DNA from: Treponema sp.
Lineage (GTDB): Bacteria > Spirochaetota > Spirochaetia > Treponematales > Treponemataceae
Direction: 5' to 3'
Assembly: GCA_024699205.1 (NCBI GenBank)
Contig: JAILQA010000345.1
Location: 1-5,524 of the forward strand
DNA length: 5,524 nt
Notes under the pieces: generated by a model
Seen by the model: the letters and a program-made list of their open reading frames with translations, nothing else
Database searches by the model: none
Told to the model about the DNA's origin: nothing
Program-made: the position numbers and the translations under genes
Shown here: positions 1-5,524 of the stretch, one piece after another
How the letters are laid out: every line of letters begins with the position of its first letter
Numbering within the stretch: the stretch's first letter is position 1

Positions 1-214
1 AAAAAGCTTAGACTCAAAGCCTGAGATAGCATTTGCAAAACCAATTTTTATAACTACCTACATTAACACTGCAAATCATTTTATTTTACGAAAACTAGAC
101 GACGAGTTTATAAATTATCTGTATAATGTAAATAGAAGGGATTGGGCAGAATACATAAAACGACGAAAGTCCATCAATGAAGACTACACAAAGGATTTAA
201 TAGAATGGCGATAA
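1..214 (+). CDS. C-terminal fragment of an unrecognised protein (5' end outside window)
   Basis: A reading frame is open from position 2 to the TAA at 212-214 and gives 70 residues without a stop. The start lies before the window. The visible tail is rich in Lys, Arg, Asp and Tyr and ends in Glu-Trp-Arg. It looks like a soluble, mostly helical C-terminus, with no membrane segment and no motif I recognise. The last 10 bases overlap the start of the helicase gene in another frame, a typical arrangement for co-transcribed, translationally coupled genes. Because the frame stays open right up to an overlap with a well-supported start, I take it as real coding sequence. The function cannot be assigned from this fragment. 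Confidence 0.7.
   Translation, partial: KSLDSKPEIAFAKPIFITTYINTANHFILRKLDDEFINYLYNVNRRDWAEYIKRRKSINEDYTKDLIEWR
191..195 (+). promoter_or_regulatory. Ribosome binding site of the helicase gene
   Basis: AAGGA lies 9 bases before the ATG at 205, inside the 3' end of the upstream coding frame. It supports the 205 start, where the upstream stop codon (212-214) overlaps the new gene. Confidence 0.55.
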
Positions 215-2808
215 ATAATTTTGATTATAAATCACTTCCTGTATACGCACAAAAACAAAAGATTTTAGACTGTCTGGAAAAAAATCAGGTTGTTATTGTT
301 GAAAGTCCAACTGGTTCGGGAAAAACAACTCAGATTCCTGTAATTTTATATGAAGCAGGATACGCAACTAACGGTATAATAGCAGTTACACAGCCAAGAA
401 GAATTGCCGCTCTTTCTGTAAGTGAGTTCATTGCAAAACAAATGGACACACCTTATCCGGGCTTAGTCGGTTATAAAATGCGCTTTGAAGACAATACAAA
501 CCAGGATACACGTATTAAAATTATGACCGATGGCATTCTGCTGCAGGAAATGAAGCTTGATCCCTGGCTCAGTAAATACAGCGTAATTATGGTTGATGAA
601 GCCCACGAACGCAGTTTGAATATAGATTTTGTACTGGGACTTTTGAAACGGGTTCTTAAAGAACGCTCAGATTTTCATGTAATTGTTTCTTCTGCGACCA
701 TGAACACACAGGCCTTTTCGGAATATTTTGACAATGCCCCTATTGTTTCAATAGACACAGTAACTTATCCGGTAACTGTAATTTACGATCCTATTCAGGG
801 GGGAGCTACAACTTCTACAGAAGCAGGCTGTGATGAACTTCTTAGAAAAATTACAAATACAGTTGGACGTGTTCTTGATAATGATGCTGGTGACGAAAAC
901 GCTGGAGGAATATTAATTTTTCTCCCTGGTGAAAAAATTATCAAGGATTGCGTTGAAAAATTGTACTATTCCCCTTATGGAAAAGAACTCTTCATTCTGC
1001 CTCTTTATGGAAGACTTTCAAAAGATGAACAGGAAAGAGTTTTTACACCAGCCCCGGCAGGAAAGAAAAAAGTTGTCGTTTCTACAAATATAGCAGAAAC
1101 CTCGGTAACCATAAGCGACATCACAACAGTAATTGATTCCGGACTTGCTAAATTAAACTTTTACAGTCCAAGAACCTTTACTTCCAGTCTTGTAGAAACT
1201 GTAGTCTCAAAAGCCTCCTGTAATCAGCGCAAGGGACGTGCGGGAAGAACAAGACCAGGAACCTGCTACAGACTTTATTCCCGACGTGATTTTGAAAGCC
1301 GCGAATTGTACACAAAAGAGGAAATATATAGAACAGATTTAAGTGAAGTAGTTCTTAGAATGGCAGAACTTGGAATTACAGATTTTTATGATTTTGATTT
1401 TATTGCACCACCAGGACGAGAAGGAATTATAGGTGCGGTTGATACCTTAAACATGCTTGGCGCACTTGATAAAGACAATACGCTTTCTGAAATCGGAAAA
1501 ATAATGGTAAGATTCCCGCTTGAACCTAGAATAAGCCGAATCATTGTTGAATCCGTAATGCGCTTCCCTGATGTAATCGATAAAGTTCTGATTGCCTGCT
1601 CTTTTCTGTCAGCCTATTCACCTTTTATTCTTCCTCCAAATCAGGAAATGGAAGCAAGAAAAGCTCATCACCGCTTTAGAGATATGCAGGGCGATTTTGG
1701 AACTTATCTCAATCTTTACCGGGCCTTTATGCAGACAGATAACCGCGAAAAGTTCTGCAAAAAAAATTATCTTGATGAAAGAGTAATGCTGGAAATTGTA
1801 AACATAAGATATCAGCTTGGTGAAATTGTCGGAGAATCTTTAAAGATGCCGATTATTGAAAATGCTGGCTCCATGACTGATTATTTATGCTGTATTGCAG
1901 CCGGTATGATTCAATTTGTATGTATTAGAACAGGCAGAGAAAATTACAGAAGTCTTACGGCAGACCACATCTGTATTCATCCGGGAAGTGTAATGTTCAA
2001 GCAGGATCCTGTTTTTATTGTAGCAGGTGAAATTGTAAGGACAAGTCGCATTTTCGCGATGAGCGTTTCTCCCCTAACCCGTCCAATGCTCGATACAATT
2101 AATCCAGAGCTTTACGAACGGCTCGTGGCTTGTAAAAAATCAAAGACTTTTGAATCATCTGTAGATACTTTAAAAATGCCAGAAGCTAAAAAACAGGCTA
2201 CCAAAAAAAATAAAAAACTCCAGGAAAATGCAAACATCGATGTTGAAAATGCTTTTTCACTCGGTGATTTTATTTTTGAAACTAAAAAAATCAAGGGCAA
2301 GAAAACTGCAATTCTTCCTATAGAAAATCTAAAATATGCCCTTGCACAGAAAAAGGATAAAAATAAACTTGCTGCCTGTGCAAATCTGCGCGGAAAAATC
2401 ATTACAAAAGATTTCGGGCTTCTCATGGAAGGCGAAAAAATGGATTTAATTATCAAAACCGTTAAAAACCTTGATCTTTCGCCGCTATCAGAGAAAAATT
2501 GGAACCGCAAGATGAACGCAAACATAAACGATTCTCTTGAAAAAGAAAAAATAATTGATTCGCTTGACTGGATTTTACATACTGCAATTGCCAAACAAAA
2601 AAACAAGGAATACGGCTTTATCTCTTTATTTACGGACGGAAAAGGAAACTACTGGTACAAGGTTTCCCTTGGTTTGATTACAGCTTTGACAGAAAGTCAT
2701 TCAAGTCTTGAAACTTTGATTGAAGAAGCTGTAGAGTTCAGCTATGAAGAAAAAGAAAAAATAAATCAGGCCTTAAGGCTTGTAAATACACTTTACGAGG
2801 AAGATTAG
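205..2808 (+). CDS. hrpA: DEAH-box ATP-dependent RNA helicase, HrpA/HrpB group
   Basis: This is a superfamily 2 DEAH helicase that would use ATP hydrolysis to translocate on or unwind RNA in the cytoplasm. All core motifs are present: Walker A GSGKTT (residues 37-42), TQPRR (62-66), TDG (108-110), DEAH (131-134), SAT (163-165), ILIFLPG (236-242), TNIAETS (294-300) and QRKGRAGR (341-348). A winged-helix and helical-bundle (HA2) region follows at about 375-475, and an OB-fold-like region at about 565-640. A Lys-rich linker (about 655-672) leads into about 195 residues I cannot match to a known domain. At 867 residues it is far shorter than E. coli HrpA (about 1300) and close to HrpB and the Borrelia HrpA. 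The C-terminus did not look like the usual HrpB tail, so hrpA is preferred but not certain. Borrelia HrpA is known to affect gene expression after transcription and to matter for infectivity; a similar role here is inference. The ATG at 205 has a good ribosome binding site and leaves 36 residues before Walker A, usual for the family. Confidence 0.92.
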   Translation: MAINNFDYKSLPVYAQKQKILDCLEKNQVVIVESPTGSGKTTQIPVILYEAGYATNGIIAVTQPRRIAALSVSEFIAKQMDTPYPGLVGYKMRFEDNTNQDTRIKIMTDGILLQEMKLDPWLSKYSVIMVDEAHERSLNIDFVLGLLKRVLKERSDFHVIVSSATMNTQAFSEYFDNAPIVSIDTVTYPVTVIYDPIQGGATTSTEAGCDELLRKITNTVGRVLDNDAGDENAGGILIFLPGEKIIKDCVEKLYYSPYGKELFILPLYGRLSKDEQERVFTPAPAGKKKVVVSTNIAETSVTISDITTVIDSGLAKLNFYSPRTFTSSLVETVVSKASCNQRKGRAGRTRPGTCYRLYSRRDFESRELYTKEEIYRTDLSEVVLRMAELGITDFYDFDFIAPPGREGIIGAVDTLNMLGALDKDNTLSEIGKIMVRFPLEPRISRIIVESVMRFPDVIDKVLIACSFLSAYSPFILPPNQEMEARKAHHRFRDMQGDFGTYLNLYRAFMQTDNREKFCKKNYLDERVMLEIVNIRYQLGEIVGESLKMPIIENAGSMTDYLCCIAAGMIQFVCIRTGRENYRSLTADHICIHPGSVMFKQDPVFIVAGEIVRTSRIFAMSVSPLTRPMLDTINPELYERLVACKKSKTFESSVDTLKMPEAKKQATKKNKKLQENANIDVENAFSLGDFIFETKKIKGKKTAILPIENLKYALAQKKDKNKLAACANLRGKIITKDFGLLMEGEKMDLIIKTVKNLDLSPLSEKNWNRKMNANINDSLEKEKIIDSLDWILHTAIAKQKNKEYGFISLFTDGKGNYWYKVSLGLITALTESHSSLETLIEEAVEFSYEEKEKINQALRLVNTLYEED

Positions 2809-2810
2809 TT

Positions 2811-2816
2811 TATAAT
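2811..2816 (+). promoter_or_regulatory. Possible -10 element before the pentapeptide gene
   Basis: A perfect TATAAT lies in the 27-base gap between the helicase stop and the pentapeptide gene. It would start transcription near 2822, giving a leader of only about 14 bases. The -35 region is poor: TACACT at 2787-2792 with an 18-base spacer is the best I find. In DNA this AT-rich the hexamer could be chance, and read-through from the helicase gene is an adequate alternative. Confidence 0.3.
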
Positions 2817-2823
2817 TGTTTTC

Positions 2824-2828
2824 AGGGG
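2824..2828 (+). promoter_or_regulatory. Ribosome binding site of the pentapeptide gene
   Basis: AGGGG lies 7 bases before the ATG at 2836 and is the only G-rich tract in the short gap. It supports that start. Confidence 0.5.
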
Positions 2829-2835
2829 ATAAGAG

Positions 2836-3531
2836 ATGTTTACAAAAAATACATGCTTAGTTCATCACTGCAGAAATATTGCTCTGTCGACTTTTGATGA
2901 AGATGGAAATCTTACGGAAGAAAAGTCTTATTGTCTTGACCACATTCCGGATCCAGGAAAGGCTAAAGATGATATATACAAATACATCGCTACCCACGAC
3001 AAAATCATTGGTCTCACTGCCTGCGGTCTTATTTTTACAGACATCGATTTAACCAACAAAAAGTTTTTCGGCTGTAATTTTTATCACTGCACTTTTATGA
3101 ACATTCATTCCGAGAACGTCCTTTTGAAAATGTGCATTTTTGATTTTGCTGTTTTTAATGACTGCAATTTCATCAAAAACAAAACAACTTTTTCTTCTTT
3201 TTCCGGCTGTACTTTTACTCACACACTTTTTACCTCCAGCGATATGGTTCAAAATAATTTCAACGGTATTCAGGCGGTTCAGTCTTCTTTTGATAATTCG
3301 GATTTATTTAATTCAAGATTCATTAACGCAACTTTGATTGATACTTCCTTTAGAAACTGCAATATAAAAAAGACGCTCTTTTATGAATCAAAACGCACTA
3401 ATGTTTCGTTTAAAATGTCAAATCTTAAAGAAGCAGAGTTCTTTAAGGAAGGAAGTGAACTTGCAACTGGTATTGAGCAGGAAATTGACTTTGGCAATAC
3501 AGAAAGCGAAAACAGCGGGGAGGAAGAATGA
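2836..3531 (+). CDS. Pentapeptide-repeat protein with N-terminal Cys/His motif
   Basis: The 231-residue product has three parts. The head (1-40) carries C7, H10, H11 and C12, then C33 and H36, in a C-x4-C-x20-C-x2-H spacing that could bind a zinc ion. After a short helical segment (about 41-58), residues 65-203 form pentapeptide repeats. Counting every fifth residue from Phe67 to Phe202 gives 28 positions in one unbroken register. Of these, 24 are Phe, Leu, Ile or Met, and the exceptions are 92, 117, 147 and 187. The position two before is mostly small or Cys (C80, C85, C100, C110, C125, C175). This is the pattern of a right-handed four-sided beta-helix of about seven turns. The tail (214-231) is strongly acidic. 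There is no signal peptide or membrane segment, so it is probably cytoplasmic. Some pentapeptide proteins mimic DNA or shield gyrase, but most have no known role, and none can be assigned here. The next gene starts inside its stop codon. Confidence 0.88.
   Translation: MFTKNTCLVHHCRNIALSTFDEDGNLTEEKSYCLDHIPDPGKAKDDIYKYIATHDKIIGLTACGLIFTDIDLTNKKFFGCNFYHCTFMNIHSENVLLKMCIFDFAVFNDCNFIKNKTTFSSFSGCTFTHTLFTSSDMVQNNFNGIQAVQSSFDNSDLFNSRFINATLIDTSFRNCNIKKTLFYESKRTNVSFKMSNLKEAEFFKEGSELATGIEQEIDFGNTESENSGEEE
3517..3524 (+). promoter_or_regulatory. Ribosome binding site of the MBL-fold gene, inside the pentapeptide gene
   Basis: GGGGAGGA ends 3 bases before the ATG at 3528 and contains the GGAGG core. 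It sits in the codons for the acidic tail of the pentapeptide protein. Together with the ATGA stop/start overlap it points to translational coupling. The spacing is a little short, but the match is the strongest in the window. Confidence 0.65.
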
Positions 3532-4085
3532 AGATTTACAGCCATTTGCATTTATCAGGATTTTCTAACTGCTATATTGTCGTTAACGAAAAAGCTAAGG
3601 AAGCAATTATTATTGATCCGGGTGAGGTAACCGAAAGTATTATTTCTCAAATTGAAGATAATCATCTCAAGCTTTCTTCTGTACTTATTACCCACAATCA
3701 TTCAAGCCATGTTGCAGGGCTTAACACTTTGCGAAAAATATATTCTCCAAAAATCTATGCAGCAGACTGGGAAATTGCAGGAAACGACACTTCGGTAATT
3801 ACTGGTGATGGAAAGATTACCGCAGCAAAAATGATTGTTCATTATATGTCGGTTCCAGGTCATACTTCTGATTCGGTTGTATATGGAATTGGAAATGTAC
3901 TTTTTACAGGTGACGTTCTTTTTGCAGGCTCAATGGGAAGTACAAACTCCAGTTATTCGGAGTTTATTCTGCGTTCCACAATTGAAGATAAGATTTTTTC
4001 ACAACAGGAAGCTACAATTTTAATGCCGGGCCATGGACCTCCAACAACTCTGCTTGCTGCAAAAACCTTCAACACTGATTTGTAA
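3528..4085 (+). CDS. Metallo-beta-lactamase-fold hydrolase, glyoxalase II-like, with altered metal motif
   Basis: The 185-residue protein is about the size of the minimal single-domain MBL-fold hydrolases related to glyoxalase II. Visible signatures are the early beta strands with NCYIV (14-18) and IIIDPG (27-32), the metal motif THNHSSH (55-61), PGHT (110-113), TGDVLF (127-132) and PGHGP (167-171). Expected metal ligands are H56, H58, H61, H112, D129 and H169. The canonical motif is HxHxDH, and the Asp that normally binds the second metal is Ser60 here. Two metals may therefore bind differently, or the enzyme may use one metal or have lost activity. The family hydrolyses thioesters such as S-lactoylglutathione, among many other substrates; the substrate here is unknown. 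It lacks the C-terminal helical domain of full-length glyoxalase II. No signal peptide is seen, so it is probably cytoplasmic. The ATG overlaps the upstream stop and has a strong ribosome binding site. Confidence 0.88.
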   Translation: MKIYSHLHLSGFSNCYIVVNEKAKEAIIIDPGEVTESIISQIEDNHLKLSSVLITHNHSSHVAGLNTLRKIYSPKIYAADWEIAGNDTSVITGDGKITAAKMIVHYMSVPGHTSDSVVYGIGNVLFTGDVLFAGSMGSTNSSYSEFILRSTIEDKIFSQQEATILMPGHGPPTTLLAAKTFNTDL

Positions 4086-4104
4086 ATTACAGGCAAATAA
4101 AAAA

Positions 4105-5524
4105 CTATCGGTTTATCAGGGCAATGTTTCCGGCAATTATTCCGTAATGCTCAAAAACATAATCATTAAGAATTATTGCGGCATCCTCAAGTCCGCGGGC
4201 ATTTGTACGAATAATATAATCTGCTAAATCAGGTGTATACTTTTGCACTGTTCCCCATTTTGCATGATCTACATAATATTTTACTATGTAATTTAATCCC
4301 TGCTGCATCATATAAGCCATAAACTCGTTGGTCATAAGATAATCATCATCGGTATCATAACCTAAAGAAGTCTGGGAATTAAAATAATCAATCAAAAAGT
4401 CGCGGCTGTCAGGGTCCATTGTATAATAAACTGCGGCGACAAAGTTTCTGAAATCTTCATCAAGGAAAAAAAGAGTATGCCAGCCTTCGTGGGCCAGTAA
4501 CTGTGTGCGCAGATAAGGAAGCGATTCCTGTGATATAGAAACTAAAGCTCCCCTGCCCGCCTTCATTTTATTTTCTTCCTGAACCAATAAGCCGTTCTTG
4601 ACAAGGATTTTACGCAGAACTTCTTCTTCGGGATTTAATTGGATTCCAGCTGAATCGGCGGCATTGAAAAAGTCTGCCATAGATTCAGGGCGATAATCGT
4701 GAGCATTATAGCCATGTTTACCATACAGCTGTTCATTTGTGAGAATCTTTCCTTTGAAACCTTTTTTTTCTACAAAATAGGCCATTCTGGTAAAAAAGGC
4801 AGCCTGAACATCATAATTTTTTGTATCAAAGAAAAGAATACCCGGGAATCTGTCCCATTCAAAAACTTCATAATTCTGGATACGCCAGTTTTGCTGAGGA
4901 TATTTTAAAATTAAACCAGGATCGGTACGAATAGGAGTGTAAACCTCACTTTCTTCTGTAAGCTGAGGCTTAGACTGCATTATAAAACTTTTGAGAAGTT
5001 CTTTATTTTCTACAATATCAATAAGAACAAAAGGCGTTTTCAAGGCTGCCGATGGAATCACAAGGGAATCTGCATTAATAACATTTTTTGCATAAATCTG
5101 TTCACCGCCAGCATTAAACTTTACAGATTTAGGGGACTCCAAAGTAGATTTTAATTCAGGCGCATCAGAAAAAGTCAGGATGATTTCGGGCATGATTTTT
5201 CCGGAAACATTTTGAACAGGGAAAACTTCGGCTGCACTGGAAAAATCTACGGAAGAATAACTTGTGTCTATCACACCACCATTAGCTGAAAATCCGAAAA
5301 AAGGAACTTCGGTAGAACGATCAAAACCAAGTAAGGCAGGAGCAAGACATATATTTTTAATGCTGCATTCAGAATCCGAATAGATAAAAAAGCCTTTTAT
5401 ATTCTGGCGGTTATTTTTATCTTTTGGAAAGGCAAGGGAAATATCAACTTCATCATTTTCTGCTATAGAAAGCAGTTTTTTTACATCTGCCATAACATTG
5501 ATTTTTGTGTTTTCAAACTGTTTT
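4105..5524 (-). CDS. Putative zinc metallopeptidase-like protein of unrecognised family (5' end outside window)
   Basis: The frame reads leftward from the window edge to the TAG at 4105-4107. The first in-window ATG (5491-5493) gives 462 residues, but 10 more sense codons lie upstream with no stop and the ATG has no ribosome binding site, so the gene very probably starts outside. Residue numbers here count from that ATG. The first half (about 1-200) is rich in predicted beta strands with no motif I know. The second half is mixed and helical. It carries HEGWH (335-339), an HExxH zinc-peptidase signature, in the segment LLAHEGWHTLFF. MTNEFMAY (387-394) follows, and its Glu390 lies 51 residues after His339. 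A second-helix Glu of this kind is the third zinc ligand in gluzincin peptidases, so H335, H339 and E390 are the proposed ligands and E336 the catalytic base. This is inferred from motifs only. Location is unknown because the N-terminus, and any signal peptide, is missing. The gene converges on the MBL-fold gene with a 19-base gap, so it belongs to a different transcription unit. Confidence 0.85.
   Translation of the reverse strand, partial: KQFENTKINVMADVKKLLSIAENDEVDISLAFPKDKNNRQNIKGFFIYSDSECSIKNICLAPALLGFDRSTEVPFFGFSANGGVIDTSYSSVDFSSAAEVFPVQNVSGKIMPEIILTFSDAPELKSTLESPKSVKFNAGGEQIYAKNVINADSLVIPSAALKTPFVLIDIVENKELLKSFIMQSKPQLTEESEVYTPIRTDPGLILKYPQQNWRIQNYEVFEWDRFPGILFFDTKNYDVQAAFFTRMAYFVEKKGFKGKILTNEQLYGKHGYNAHDYRPESMADFFNAADSAGIQLNPEEEVLRKILVKNGLLVQEENKMKAGRGALVSISQESLPYLRTQLLAHEGWHTLFFLDEDFRNFVAAVYYTMDPDSRDFLIDYFNSQTSLGYDTDDDYLMTNEFMAYMMQQGLNYIVKYYVDHAKWGTVQKYTPDLADYIIRTNARGLEDAAIILNDYVFEHYGIIAGNIALINR

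Noticed and set aside
122..127. TATAAT as a -10 promoter element for the helicase gene
   Set aside because: It lies in the upstream coding frame, has no -35 match at 16-18 bases, and is expected by chance in AT-rich DNA. The genes overlap, so read-through is simpler.
1759..1766. A8 tract as a programmed frameshift site
   Set aside because: A slip here would cut the helicase in the middle of its helical domain, giving no sensible product. It shows that A8 runs occur by chance in this gene.
2112..2606. 164-codon open frame on the - strand inside the helicase gene
   Set aside because: It is the reverse shadow of the Lys-rich helicase tail, giving a low-complexity Phe/Ser-rich product. The + strand frame runs through it without a break as part of a well-supported gene.
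3140..3337. Short open frames overlapping the pentapeptide gene on both strands
   Set aside because: They are shadows of the repetitive Phe-rich coding pattern, lack ribosome binding sites and have no recognisable features.
4179..4197. GCGG/CCGC stem as a terminator
   Set aside because: It is a 4-base stem with an 11-base loop inside the 3' coding part of the - strand gene, with no T-run after it.

Overview
The window is 5.5 kb of AT-rich, densely coding bacterial chromosome. Four tightly packed genes run on the + strand (the first is only a tail) and one large gene converges on the - strand. Base composition, the A-rich codon use and the type of HrpA-like helicase suggest a host-associated spirochaete such as Treponema. 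This is an impression from family resemblance, not a database result. No mobile element, CRISPR array, rRNA or tRNA gene was seen.

Layout. Positions 1-214 hold the last 70 codons of an unrecognised protein. Its stop overlaps the start of an 867-residue DEAH-box RNA helicase of the HrpA/HrpB group (205-2808). After 27 bases comes a 231-residue pentapeptide-repeat protein with a Cys/His head (2836-3531). Its stop overlaps, as ATGA, the start of a 185-residue metallo-beta-lactamase-fold hydrolase (3528-4085). Nineteen bases further on, the - strand gene ends. That gene (4105 to beyond 5524) encodes an unfamiliar protein with an HEGWH zinc-peptidase signature and a downstream NExxAY motif. Its true start lies outside the window.

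Working together. The + strand genes look like one transcription unit: two overlap their upstream neighbour and the third gap is 27 bases. A TATAAT at 2811-2816 could add an internal promoter before the pentapeptide gene. The helicase probably acts on RNA or ribonucleoprotein. The pentapeptide protein and the hydrolase are translationally coupled and may be functionally linked, but nothing in the sequence names a shared substrate. There is no gene-free stretch over 300 bases; the longest is 27 bases.

Most worth a second look: the peptidase-like - strand protein, the hydrolase that has Ser where the HxHxDH motif normally has Asp, the 28-position single-register pentapeptide helix, and the unassigned C-terminal third of the helicase, which is preceded by an A8-TAA sequence that could yield a core-only product.
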